From Byssochlamys sp. IMV 00236 (taxonomy: Eukaryota; Ascomycota; Eurotiomycetes; Eurotiales; Thermoascaceae), in assembly GCA_001931875.2 (NCBI GenBank), contig MSJH02000807.1:124001-188000 (forward strand): DNA of 64,000 nt, in the 5' to 3' direction. This document shows positions 35,485 to 47,043 of this stretch, piece after piece; positions within the stretch are counted from its first letter, which is position 1; each line of letters starts with the position of its first letter. The notes beneath the pieces are model-generated. The model ran no database searches. It saw nothing but the letters and a program-made list of their open reading frames with translations, and was not told the origin of the DNA. Made by a program: the position numbers and the translations under genes.

Positions 35485-36461
35485 ATGGCATCCAGCTTCC
35501 CTGTGCGTCAGCTCCCTGCTAGGCTTGCCAGACGGCAGCCCAGGGTGTACGCCCCCACTCGACGTAAGTCCTTCTTCTAGATACCGGAGGGCGAGTACTT
35601 GACAACCGCGTCTTTTCCTTTATGATATGCCTCGAACTCGACTGACTTCGCCTCGTATGACCAGGATTCCAATCCACAGTCCCTACGCAAACACAGAATC
35701 CCGCATACCCTCTATACCCATCCGTCATCACGCTCTGCCACGAGAAAGGCATCCCGGAGTCCGAAATCGCCAAAATCCCCGCTTCAGGTCCCAAGGGCCG
35801 TCTCCTGAAGGGTGATGTCTTAGCATACATTGGCTCTATTCCCGCAGACTACCCATCCACAGAGGCGGCGCGAATCGCACACAGTCAGCACCTCGACCTG
35901 AGCAACATCAAGATCGCCCCTCCACCCAAGCCCGCAGAGCCAACGCCTGCTGTTGTTGAAGAGAGAGTTCCTGCGCCACCGGCCCTGACTTCGGTTGCGG
36001 TATCAGTCTCCCTAGCCGCTGTACTGTCAGTCCAGAAGAAGATCCAAGAGAGTCTGGGAGTCACAATCCCTCTGGCGACCTTCCTTGCGCGAGCAACGGA
36101 TGTTGCAAACGATGACCTGCCCCGCTCAGCGTCTGAGAAGCCCTCCGCAGATGAGCTGTTCGAGGAATTGCTAGGTGCTAGCCCTATCCAGACTACTCGT
36201 GGTGACTATGTCCCAGAGATCAACACCGTTGCGGCACCCACACCTGCTCCGGCTTCGCCCGTTAAGGAGGACCTCATTGACTTCTTGGCCGGAAAGGTGA
36301 CCAAGAAGACGACTGCTCTGGCATCGGCTCCTGCGGCACCCGGTGTCGCTGAAAATGTATTCAGCCTGACAGTCCCTGTGGGTGAGGAGAGAAGAGCCAA
36401 GGCGTTCCTGGAGCGGATTAAGACGGTGCTGCAGGGTGAGCCTGGAAGGCTGATTCTGTAG
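35485..36461 (+). CDS. Mitochondrial E3-binding (peripheral subunit-binding) domain protein lacking a lipoyl domain
   Basis: Two exons, 35485-35563 and 35665-36461, giving 291 residues. A strongly basic N-terminus (RQLPARLARRQPRVY, later TRRFQSTVP) indicates mitochondrial import. Residues about 45-82 form a peripheral subunit-binding domain (PSVITLCHEKGIPESEIAKI, then ASGPKGRLLKGDVLAYIGSI), which in E2 or protein X holds dihydrolipoyl dehydrogenase. No lipoyl domain precedes it, unlike Pdx1. A Pro/Ala linker leads to SVAVSVSLAAVLSVQKKIQE and LGVTIPLATFLARATDV, which look like the start of the E2 catalytic core, but no HxxxD active site is present. It probably binds E3 or acts in 2-oxoacid dehydrogenase assembly; the partner complex is inferred, not shown. 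Confidence 0.82.
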
Positions 36462-37334
36462 TCTTCCCCAAAATGGGAATGGAGGAAGAGAGACTTGCAA
36501 TGTTTATTCGAGTATAATGCATATAGTGTAGCCCATAATGATTACCCTTGGTTTGATCCCTATGCTATCAGACGTATTTATTCTCTTACTATGTAAGTAC
36601 TGGTAAACATAAAGATTATGCATAGAATTATATTCTGTTCCATTACTCTAGCTATAGGCAGCAAAACATCCAGCATTATTATGCTTTAGAATGCCGTGTC
36701 CGGCCCAGACAAGACCAAGTCCATCACACAGGCGCCTTAGGCTCAGGAGAAAATAGAAAAATGTAGAGTAGCAGTACAATAGGTCATTTCCTCATAAGGT
36801 CGTGAGCGTATCATGCAGCTCAACGACAAAAAGCAGTCCTAAGGCCAAAGACCAACCGCCCATACCAGCTCCACCCGCAACCGTCCTGTTGACCAGATCC
36901 CAACTCCATGAGCGCCCTGGAGTGACATAGATGAGAAAAAAGAGAGATAAAAAAGAAAGAATAGTAAAGAGATCGCCAGGAAGATATGCAAGCACCAAGT
37001 CAAATACGCTAGAAAAAGGCCGCTTCGCAGAGATTGGCGAGAAAAAGGAATCAGAAATAAAACATATGGTAACTGAAATTCGCAGCAATTCGAAGATGTG
37101 TTCACTCGATAGTCGCGCAGTACAATAGGCGGCATACCAGCTGAGATGCAAAAGATATCAAGAGCTTGCACGTGAAAACGCCTTTCGTGTCGATCCGTTG
37201 TTCAGATGAATGTCGTCCCATACCGTACCGAGAACGCCAAATCTAATGCATGTCGTAAGCAATAAGAGAAGGCCGAGTCATGCTGAAAAGATAACAACAG
37301 CATGATTCGTTTGGCAGAGCACATAACAGTCCCG
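36462..37334. other. Convergent 3' spacer, no gene seen
   Basis: Between the ends of the E3-binding protein gene and the cdh1 gene. Minus-strand frames at 36792-37171 are hydrophobic low-complexity readings of an A/G-rich tract and are not supported as genes. Confidence 0.6.
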
Positions 37335-39361
37335 CTAGCGAATGGTACCCCATTCTGCAAGCTTGCTGCCTTCACGGCCGTGATCGCGCCCTGCCCGCTT
37401 GTTGAAGATTTTCCAGAACCTAAGTGTCTCATCACCAGCACCAGTCACGACTGTCTGACCATCTGGACTCATCGCGAGGTAGAGGACACGGTAGGTGTGA
37501 CCGGTTAACGAGACAATCTGTTCCATACGGGGATATTTCCAGATAACGATTTGATTCTGGCTATATCCATGTGTGCTGATGATTTCGTCCGAGTTCTTTG
37601 ACCAGCCGAGATTACACACTTGACTGCCGGTGTCGACTTCCTTGATCATCGAACCGGTAGCCGTATTCCAGAATTTGATAGTCCTATCAGCCGTACCACC
37701 ACCTGAAGCGAGCAGGTGATGCTGATGAGGAGACCAAGCGATCGCCTTGACGGCCGCTGTATGGTCCGAAAATCGAAACAGGGGAGTCTCATTAAGTTTG
37801 TCCCACACCATCAATTTGTTGTCGTTACCTCCAGATGCCAGTTGGCCATCTTCCGTGTTCCATTTGAGACCGCAGACCTCCTGCTTATGGCCTGCTAGGC
37901 GACGGAGGTATTGATCCGGAGAGCGGACGTCTCGATGATATATGAGACGATCCCGAGAGCCTGATGTGAGGATGTGATCATTCCACGCAAGCGCCCCCAC
38001 ACGGTTAGTATGACCGATCATGGTGCGTAGACGGCGACAATGCTCTGCGTCCCAAATCTGGACCAGGCCTTTGCCAGTTCCTATCGAAATGTGCGTTCCC
38101 TGTGGAGAATTAGTATATATTTCATATAGTGCAACGAGATAACTGCTTACCCGCTGTATCCAGCTCACACTTGTCACGGTGTCATCCTTCAACTCACAAA
38201 GCTTGGTCACTCGGCCGGATTGCGAATTCCACATATAGACAGAGTTTCCTAGACCGACGCCCAAGACATTGCTGCTGCCCCAATCGACCAAGTTCAGGTA
38301 GAAATCATCTTGAAGATCTGGGGCGTCGAGAACCTTGTACGGCACTTTGTTCACATAGCGAGGCTGTTTCCGTGGTGTCTCGAGGATCCTTTGGCTATCA
38401 TACCGGATGGGAGACAGGCTGTAGAGTTCTGATCGCACGTTGAGGTTTGGTCCATGCTGACTCCTGGGGGTCTTTGAAGGTGTGGGTTGACCTGAACCAG
38501 GACGTGGGGACATGTAACTGAAAAGGTTTTTGTGTGGTGTTGACGGGGTGATGCTAGCAGGAGGTAATGCTGAGATGGCGTGCGTTGGTGGAGTATGAGA
38601 ACGAGTGGGGTCATGAATAGTGGTATTAAACCCAAGTAGAGGGTCAGGTGAGAGCGAGTCTAGGTCGGCTTGTGGGACAGTGTTTCCAAAGAGCTCACTT
38701 CGCAAGACTCTCGAGTACGTCCGGTTAGCTTCTTCGGCTAACACAATGTTAGTTCAGCACATCATTTACAGCTTGGGGCCAGCAGGGGGATCTCACTCTT
38801 CTGGAAGTGAAGCTCGCCATGAGGAGCACGTCTTTTTGTTTTTGAGGGAGTAGACGGACATCCATCTTCGTGCAACAGACTGTAGGTTGCTTGGAGGTCC
38901 TGGCCTTCGCGGTTTGGGATGAATCTGGCCCAGCAGAGTCAGCAAGTAATTCCAAAGAGCGGCACCGTAGCTACCAGACAAGGGCCTTCGTATGCGGTCT
39001 TGAAACTGCGGGCCTATCTGGACGGTAAGAAGGGCACTTACCTATCTCCATAGACTCTCTGTCTTTTCCGGCTTGGACTCGTTCCCGGAGTCCTCTCACG
39101 GCGACGTCCGGCTTCCTCGTACTCCTTCAGAGCTTTCGTTAAAGCATCGGCATCGATCGCTTCGGATGCTGCTAGACTCTGTTGTCTGTTGCGCGATGTG
39201 TCCGGAAAGAAAAGTGTCCTCTTGGACGGCATGCTAGGCGGGGTCTTTGATCCCGGCGGAGATGCGATATTCAGTCCTCTTGCGCCGGACTTTGCCTCGG
39301 AAGCTGGTGCTGATGCGACAGAGCCCTGAGGTCTCTGTGATTCCCGGTTCTTTTCCGCCAT
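37335..39361 (-). CDS. cdh1: APC/C activator Cdh1 (Fizzy-related, WD40)
   Basis: Four exons, 39361-39042, 38924-38797, 38737-38151 and 38099-37335, giving 599 residues. Cdh1/Hct1 activates the anaphase-promoting complex in late mitosis and G1 by presenting substrates. The C-box DRFIPNR is created across intron 1. It is followed by QATYSLLHEDG and NRTYSRVLRSELFG. A Ser/Pro-rich linker with several SP/TP sites (SPRPGSGQPTPSKTPRS) offers CDK phosphorylation sites, as known for the family. KQPRYVNKVPYKVLDAPDLQ begins the seven-blade WD40 propeller, with VDWGSSNVLGVGLGNSVYMW, ISIGTGKGLVQIWDAEHC and GGGTADRTIKFWNTATGSM. The protein ends in the Ile-Arg tail (GTIR) that docks on APC/C TPR subunits. 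Cdh1 rather than Cdc20 is supported by the VPYKVLDAP and C-box context. Confidence 0.95.
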
Positions 39362-40736
39362 AGTTGTTCCTTCTCACGGCCCACGGCCACCGCCGAATTT
39401 GACCCGCAGATACTAATAGATAGAGTTGCGACGAGGTCGAGCGCAGATACTGGAGATAAAAGAGATGGTTTCGCACAAAGGAGAAGATATGATCGGATAT
39501 CGTTAGAAATGGGTGTTGTAATTGGACTGAATGACAGAGAGTTAAGGATTGTTGTGGGTGTGAATAGCTGTCGCCGTGCTCATTCACCGCGCGGATCGAC
39601 TGACAATAGGAGGGAGACAATCGACAGCGTGAAAACTCTGAGCAGACCAGAGCCAACGTGATGGAAGATCACCAGCTGGCACGACCATCAGAGATTGACA
39701 TGAGGAGAAAAGCAGAAGCTGGCGGGGAGAGGGAGCGCAGGAGATCCGGCCGTGAACTCTCTTGTGATGGAGTCGAAGGGGACTCACATCCCTCCCGGGG
39801 GGTCACGCGTCGGGAGCGCTAAGCCTTTCCAGGGGCCGCTAAGCCCGACCGAGACAGCCCATCAACACCGGCACTTCAGGCTTCATTCCTCTTTGAGGGC
39901 GGCCCGTTGCCGGTGGCTGGTCAGGATGGGAAGAATGCGATGCCGATGATGGCCAGCTGTCTCTGTGACCATGGTTGTGTCCTTTCAGCGCCGTTGAAAG
40001 CCAGCAGGCAGCCAGCAAGATGCTCCCCGGTGGTTGTTATCGTTGTTTACACTGACAAGCCCGCCCCGAGCGCGTCGCTCCTTAGCGCTAAACTCCCTGC
40101 AGCAACCAGAACAGAGCGCGCCGAAGGGATGAAGAACAAAACGGCTCAACGCATCACAGTGATTGGGCTGAGTCTGTGTACGCGGTTGTTTTGGCAGACA
40201 CCAGCTGGTCTCTGATAGACGCGAAACACCCGCCTGACGATTCGCTCCCCGCGCAAAGCCCTATGTACTATGTAGAACCATCCTGCTGGACCCTGTCCGA
40301 TCCTCCGCTGACTTGCGATCTTCAAGGCTGCCGGTCTGTCAGACGTGGATCCGGAGAGACGCGAAGCTTGGGCCACATACATAGAGCGTAACTTAGCAGG
40401 CCGGAAGATCAACCGAAGGAACTCCATTTGACTCGTCCCGATCGTGTCGTAGCGTGTGGAGCAGGCTGTGTCTGTTGTTCTGGCTTGCAGAATTCGATGT
40501 TCCGTCCATGCATAGTGGATAGGACTTAACTCTGCTGCTCGATTCAGGCCCAAGAGGTGAATTGGACGTGGCTGATGATCTCCAAGCACAGCCGGCTGTT
40601 CAGTCGCGTAGTCTGCTCTCCCCGAGTGACCGCCGGCGGTACCTTCGTTTCCGCTACCTCATCTCAACATCTCCCGCTCTCCCCGCCACAGATCTGGTGC
40701 TACTCTCCGCGAACAAGGTACTCTAACTACTCCACC
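39362..40736. other. Divergent intergenic region, no gene seen
   Basis: 1.4 kb separates the start codons of cdh1 (minus) and the aminopeptidase gene (plus). GC-rich for the window in part, with several short frames on both strands but no recognisable product. Probably promoters and 5' leaders. Confidence 0.55.
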
Positions 40737-42546
40737 ATGCCGAAGCTCGACAGCAAGCAAGCCGCCTTGGACTTCTTGTCCTTCGTCAACGCTTCCCCGA
40801 CCCGTAAAAATCCCCTGTCCCCGTCCCATGATCTACCGGCTCTAACCTTATCGTAGCTTTCCATGCGGTGAAATCTGCCAAAGAGCTCCTGGCGAATGCC
40901 GGATTCAAAGAGATTAAGGTAACTTGCGACGTCTCTTGGCATCGTCTGATCCTTTGTATAATATGTTACTAACTATACATGCAGGAGAAAGACTCCTGGG
41001 CCTCAACATGCCAGCCGGGCGGAAAGTACTATCTGACCCGAAACCAGTCGACCATTGTGGCTTTTGCCATTGGCAAGAAATGGACGGTAAGCACATCAGA
41101 ACACCATATGCATATTCAATGGTTTTCTTTGCAACTCATTTGTGTATCACTAGCCCGGAAATCCCATTTCCATGATTGGTGCTCACACGGATTCTCCCGT
41201 CCTGAGAATCAAGCCTGTGAGCAAGAAGAAGGGTGAAGGTTTCGTCCAGGTGGGCGTTGAAACCTATGGCGGGGGCATCTGGCACACATGTAAGTGTACG
41301 ATGGATGATCTATAGCATCTGAAACTAACGCTGTCGACAGGGTTCGACCGTGACCTTGGAGTCGCCGGCCGGGCGATGGTCCGGACCAAGGACGGCTCCA
41401 TCGTGCAGAAACTCGTTCACATCGATCGTCCCAGTATGTCTAACTACTCAGTTTCAGGAGACCATTGACCTTACTGACCCCATCACAGTTCTCCGCATTC
41501 CCACTCTGGCGATTCACCTGGACCGTCAGGAGACCTTCACCTTCAACAAGGAAACTCAACTTTTCCCGATCGCTGGTCTTGTTGCTGCTGAACTGAACCG
41601 GGTTGGCAAGGGATCAGAGTCCAAAGACAGCGAGTCCGACCAGACGGAGAAGGGCGACTTCTCACCTCTCAAGGCAATTACGCAACGTCACCACCCGTAC
41701 TTGGTCGAGTTGATCGCTTCTGAGCTGGATGCGAAGCCAGAGGACGTGCTTGACTTCGAGATGATCCTATTTGATACTCAGAAAGCCTGTCTTGGTGGTC
41801 TGCTCGACGAGTTCATTTTCTCCGCCCGCCTGGACAATCTCAACAGTTCATTCTGTGCCACTAGAGGTCTGATTGACTCCGTCGCCGACCCATCTGCTCT
41901 GGATGACGAGTCATCTATCCGTCTGATTGCACTCTTCGACCACGAAGAGATTGGCAGCCGGACCGCTCAGGGAGCTGACTCCAATGCTCTGCCTGCTATC
42001 ATCCGTCGTCTATCCGTCCTTCCTGCGTCCTCCTTCGAAGAAGCAAGTTCCGAACGCTCCTACGTAAAGGCCGGCGATGTCGATCTCTCCACTGCTTACG
42101 AGCAGACCCTTTCGACTTCCTTCCTCGTATCAGCTGACATGGCTCACGCCGTCAACCCCAATTACTCCTTCAAGTACGAACCGGACCACCGCCCCGAGAT
42201 AAACAAGGGCCCGGTTATCAAGATCAACGCCAATGCTCGCTACGCCACTAACGCCCCCGGCATCGTTCTTCTTCAGGAGGTGGCCCAGAAAGCGGGTGAG
42301 AACGGCGAAGACGGCGTCCCTCTGCAGCTGTTCGTTGTCCGCAACGATTCCAGCTGCGGAAGCACCATTGGTCCCATGCTGTCTGCCGCTCTGGGTGCTA
42401 GGACGCTCGATCTTGGCAACCCCCAACTGAGCATGCACAGTATCCGAGAGACTGGTGGAACAGAAGATGTCGGACATGCTATCAGGCTCTTCTCCAGCTT
42501 CTTCAAGCATTACTCGTCCCTGTCCCGGACGATCTTTGTTGACTAG
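40737..42546 (+). CDS. ape4: Aspartyl aminopeptidase, M18 family (Ape4/DNPEP type)
   Basis: Six exons: 40737-40803, 40857-40918, 40985-41086, 41154-41289, 41341-41433, 41489-42546, giving 505 residues, typical for M18. The enzyme is a cytosolic zinc dodecamer that removes N-terminal Asp/Glu; in yeast it is also carried to the vacuole. Motifs in order: FVNASPTPFHAV near the N-terminus, [15 protein letters not shown] (first zinc His and catalytic Asp), [37 protein letters not shown] (zinc/catalytic Glu pair), [20 protein letters not shown] and [15 protein letters not shown], and SIRETGG. The absence of an N-terminal propeptide argues for Ape4/DNPEP over the vacuolar Ape1 form. Five introns of 51-67 bases crowd the 5' half; the catalytic 3' half is one exon. 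Confidence 0.95.
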
Positions 42547-43264
42547 ATAGTCTACCTCTTTTTATAAAGAATAAGAGTCTCCTGCCCTAGCAGGTACATA
42601 ATACTAAATATAACATTTTATGGATTACACGAAACCGTAATAGTCATTAGCACCTTCTCCTGCTCGACATATAGCTGGCTAGATGTCAGATATCAAGATG
42701 CAGCCTTCATCCCGAATTGTGGTCTGTACAGCTGTCGGTATGCGCGGTGTACGGTAGACCAGGGTGTCTCACGCTGAAGTCTGGCTGTAATGTCCCTAGG
42801 CTTGCTACAGAGTCGGCCCTATTCCTACAAAATCATTGGTGCAGCAACTCGGGCCACTATTGAAGCGTCTAGTTTCAAGTCTGGGTTTCCTAGCACGATA
42901 TCCCATCCATCACATAGTCTCTAGCAGTCATCAGCACGGCGAGAAGATATTATAATGACAAACTAATTACAATTCTGGATACTTCATAAGGAAATAAGTA
43001 ATCTAAGAAGAAAAAAGGGACCATTTTTTCCTCAAGGTTAAGTATTTAACCTTGTGTGATGCAACAAGTAGGCGTCGATGTGGGGTGTGACAGGAAGCGG
43101 GGTGGTGTACAGGGGGGTGTTGGCAAGAATCCCCTATATAAACGCTTCCAGTAGGAAATTGTACATTACTCAGTTTCTCTTTGCTTTTCATCTTCATTGA
43201 TAATCCCTACGATATACCCGGGAAACATTTCAGAGTAGCAACACGCAAAAGCATTCGTTTCAAG
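42547..43264. other. Intergenic, P450 promoter region
   Basis: No gene recognised. Contains the TATA box of the P450 gene at 43135. Confidence 0.6.
43135..43142 (+). promoter_or_regulatory. TATA box of P450 gene
   Basis: TATATAAA 130 bases before the P450 ATG. Confidence 0.5.
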
Positions 43265-45350
43265 ATGAAAACTCCAGTCGATATGGCCCTAAACATCTTG
43301 TCACCAAATGCCATGCAGGTGGCTATGACCTTTGGGTTGTCAGGAATAGTATTCCATTCAAGCATCAGGAATATCGAGATCGACAATCGACTCAGGACTC
43401 TATTCGTCGCTTATTTGTTTACATGGGCTTCTCTTGTGGGAATCTATGTGAAGTTATTCGATCTAAGCTTGCTACATAGTGTTGCAACAGCTTCGTATGC
43501 AGGCTTTTGTTTTAATCTTGCGCTGGCGACCAGTATCGGAGTTTATAGACTTTTCTTTCACCGATTACGAAACTTCCCAGGCCCTTGGGGTGCCAAACTC
43601 AGCCGTTTCTATGCGGTGAATCTTGCATCCAAGGGTCTGCAATATCACCTTCAGCTGCAAAAGTTGCACAAACAATACGGTGACTTTATCCGTACAGGTA
43701 AGTTCTGGGATTATTTATTTATTTTTCTGTCCCAGAGGGACGAAAATCGACTGACTGTCATTGATTAGGTCCGCGTGAAATTTCTGTGAATCGTCCATCA
43801 GCCATTCAAGCACTCTATGGTCCCAAGTCACCCTGCCATAAGTCTACTTGGTACAACCATGTCTCAGATGATGTGACCAAGAGCTCAGTTCACTTAATGC
43901 GCGATCCTGAGATTCATCGCCGCCGGCGTCGAGCTTGGGATCGCGGATTCAGTGTCAAAGGTATATCATAACTTCAATAATTTAACTGTCGACCACCTTC
44001 CTCTCGTGAGTAATCTACTTGTTTCTTTTATTGACTTCGTTGCAATTACAGCGATGGCAAAATATGCCCCTCGAGTAAAGTCCAAAGTCGACTTGTTCGT
44101 TTCCCAGTTACGTACACGGGCTGGTCAGCCAGTTGATATCACCGAATGGACTATGTTCCTCACTTTCGATGTGATGGGTGAGGTTGGATTCGGTAAAGAC
44201 TTCCACCAGCTGCAAGAAGCTAAAGAGCATAGTGCTATTAAAGGACTACATGATCAAATGGCGACGCTAGGGCTATTGGCTCATGTGCCATGGTTCCTGT
44301 CCCTGTTAGGCTCAATTCCTGCCTTAAATGGGAGCTATGCCTCGTACATGGATTATTGTCACAGGCATGTTAACGAAAAGGCAGCTGTATGTTCTTTTCT
44401 TTTGCTTGATTTCGTTTCCGATCCTTTTGCGTTTTCATGTTATCAATCTACAGCTCTGATGACGACTTTCTAGACATGGGAAAAGACAGATTCGCAAGAT
44501 CCTGCCGACATTATATCTTGGTTGCTTAAGGCCTTCAAAGATAATGATTCATCTGCACCTCCGGGTCAAAAGGCTTTGGAAGAAGATGGCCGTGCCATCA
44601 TCATTGCAGGAAGGTAGGACACCCTGTGTCATTTGAGTAAAGACTACTATGCTAAAATCAATCTAAGCGACACAACTGGCGCAACACTAGCGAACGCCCT
44701 TTATTACCTTACAGTCAATCCGTCTGTCCACAAAAGACTCCAACAACAACTCGATAACCTATTTCCCAATGTTAGCGACTCGTTCACTTATGAACAAGTG
44801 CGTAACATTCCTTACGTGGAGGCCATCATCAACGAAACTCTCCGACTCAAACCGGCTGTGCCTAGTGGCCAACCGCGTGTGACGCCCCCTGATGGTCTTC
44901 GAATAGATGACGTTTGGATTCCAGGCGACGTTCATGTTATTGTCCCCCAGTATATTCTTCAGCGAGACAATAGGAATTTCGTCGACGGAGACAAATTCAT
45001 GCCTGAGAGGTGGCTAGCTGAAAATAAAGGAGACATGATTTTAAATGAGCAAGCTTACTTTCCTTTCCAAATCGGTAAGTTGTCAAGTCTTCTTCCCGCT
45101 AACCTCCCAAATATATTTCTTTCTTATAATGACTAATGTCCTTAATATTCAAACAGGACCATATGCATGTGTTGGGAAACCCCTCGCATATATGAATCTC
45201 CGCTTAGCTATTGTCGCTGTCGCATTAAATTTTGACCTTAGCCTCGCTCCGGGGGAGGATGGCGTGGAATTCGATCAAGGAGCTAAAGATACGTTTACTT
45301 TAACGGTGTCTCCGTTGCAGGTGGTATTTAACGAGCGTGTCAAGGCCTGA
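43265..45350 (+). CDS. Cytochrome P450 monooxygenase with multi-helix N-terminal anchor
   Basis: Six exons: 43265-43697, 43769-43960, 44052-44386, 44474-44613, 44668-45074, 45157-45350, giving 566 residues. A fungal microsomal P450. The first 100 residues hold about three hydrophobic segments (MQVAMTFGLSGIVF, LFVAYLFTWASLVGIYV, FCFNLALATSIGVYRLF) before the proline hinge RNFPGPWGAKLSRFY. Then come WDRGFSVKA, the I-helix AGSDTTGATLANALYYL (oxygen-activating Thr, split by intron 4), the K-helix ExxR in INETLRLKP, FMPERW and the haem-binding FQIGPYACVGKPLA with the Cys ligand. The Arg usual two residues before Cys is Tyr here. This layout resembles P450s of secondary-metabolite pathways, but no synthase gene lies nearby. 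Substrate unknown. No lesions in the deduced frame. Confidence 0.9.
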
Positions 45351-45515
45351 TTCCAGACGGTTCAGGAACGACGACTATATAGCTATAGTGATATGATGAT
45401 AAGAAAGGTACATGCAGAGGCTCATTCACTCTTTCGATTTAGGAGATCCTGTTATATGAGTATCTTTTAAGATGATATTGGATACAAGCTAGGTACTTTT
45501 CTGTGATTTTCCAAT

Positions 45516-45950
45516 CTAAGACTCCGTATTTACGCGATTCGCTAGGAAAAGTTGCCACTCCCATTCCTGTCTGTCCTGCTTCCACCGTGTATATTCCTTC
45601 ATGAAGAGTCTCTTAGCGACCTTGAGACTGTCTTCATACTCCGTCACAGCCGTAGCGACCAGGTGGGTCCGTGATTCCTCCGTCGCCGCACAAGGGGATA
45701 ACAAAATATGCTCCGTCGAGACTAATGCGCCGTTCTCATTTCGTGGTCGTATTCGCGCGAAGTAGGACCATGTGGCCCTTAGCGTGACATGTGTCCGCGA
45801 GGATGCCCGCAGGAACCAACAGGAGATGGCGTGGATCGTCCAAGGCAGGACGCTTAGGTGGTGGCGTATCAATAGAAATGGCCGCAGTTGCAAAGAATCG
45901 TAAATCAGTTTAATGAGACCGTATGGACTCCAAGGTATATCGAAAAGTCC
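45516..45950 (-). other. Unassigned reading frame, possible exon or broken gene fragment
   Basis: An open frame of about 144 codons without its own ATG near the start (an upstream TAA at 45951 bounds it). It reads like protein rather than noise: PWSPYGLIKLIYDSLQLRPF, RHHLSVLPWTIHAIS, ENGALVSTEHILLSPCAATE and a charged helix VAKRLFMKEYTRWKQDRQEW near the end. I do not recognise the family. It could be the last exon of a gene that begins in the frame at 46646, but I could not find a splice that joins them, so a frameshifted relic is equally possible. Confidence 0.35.
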
Positions 45951-46100
45951 TTAATTCCGTCGTCGTTCTCGTGTTCTTCCACATCGCCATGATTCTCTGC
46001 AGTCCTGTCCAAGATGAATTCCGTCTTCTTTCCATTGCTTGCAACAAACGTATCGTCTATATCCCTTCTGGCACGAGGAGAAGACCCAATTTCCTAACAC

Positions 46101-46646
46101 TTAGCTACCTCTTCTTTCTTCTTTTGACCCTGTTTCCAATGACAAAGATATGAACACTGGCAAGCAGCACGGGTATATTATAGTATCCAGCGAATCAAAC
46201 CCTATGCCAGAACGCCACGAAATCACATTTTCTCCCGTATAATGCATTGTAAGCAAGGAATCGCACTCTCTTTTCAATCGCGAGAATTCCATAGACACGT
46301 GTACGTTGAGCAACTGGTTTTCTCCCATTCGGCATACTGAGATAGTGTGCCAGCTGCTCTCCCTACCAGCTTGGAAGTATAGATAAAGAAGATTGATCAT
46401 CCAGCCTGAGAACACATAAAGTGATGTCTGATTCTCGAGATCGTTGAATGCAGAGTTAAGATAGCTGGATACATAAGTTTGTATCCGGGTCACAGCGATC
46501 CGCATAATGGGCCAAGCCAGGCGAAGCAGACAGAGGACAATGACAGCGACGATGAGCGATTCCGAGGTTATCAAGACCATAATCGAATAGCAATGAATGC
46601 CATGCACAGATGGTGGCCCGACGATGCAGTTGACTGCGGCAACCAT
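46101..46646 (-). other. Unassigned reading frame with one N-terminal membrane segment, possible first exon or broken gene
   Basis: 181-codon frame from an ATG at 46646. It has a strong hydrophobic segment (SESLIVAVIVLCLLRLAW), a following amphipathic stretch (MRIAVTRIQTYVSSYLNSAF) and a second hydrophobic patch near GWMINLLYLYF. In the 200 bases after it, another frame gives acidic, protein-like text (VASNGKKTEFILDRTAENHG, DVEEHENDDGIKDFS). With the frame at 45516-45950 this looks like one membrane-protein gene interrupted by frameshifts or by introns I cannot place. No family recognised. Confidence 0.35.
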
Positions 46647-47043
46647 TTCAATAGTTTAGACGTGTATAGACTGTCTAAAGATCGCTGGTGAAAGTTTTAT
46701 TATCCATTTTTTCAAATATTTTATTCGGTGCAGTGTCCCAGATGAAGTCGTCCAAGTGTCTGTGAGAATCTGCATGTAAGTAAACGCAGTATGGTATAGG
46801 GGAATGGGAGCACCCTTTAGTTCGATGCAGCCATATACTATTTATATTATATCCTGCAGATGCAGAAAGATCAAAGTGAAAATAGCCAGTGGGTTTAATA
46901 AATAAGTAAAGGAACGAACTTCTCATGAAATGCATTCGTTTTATCCGCGCGATTGATTTCGAAGTGCGTGATATATTCCTGAGGATAGGTGATGGCGAAG
47001 GATTTGAATTTCTGTTCTGTTGCCACATTGCCTGAATCCCTCT

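Noticed and set aside
36792..37171. Hydrophobic minus-strand frames of 110-119 codons
   Set aside because: They translate an A/G-rich tract into Phe/Leu/Ser-rich low-complexity sequence and lie in the 3' spacer between two convergent genes; no motif or splice logic supports them.
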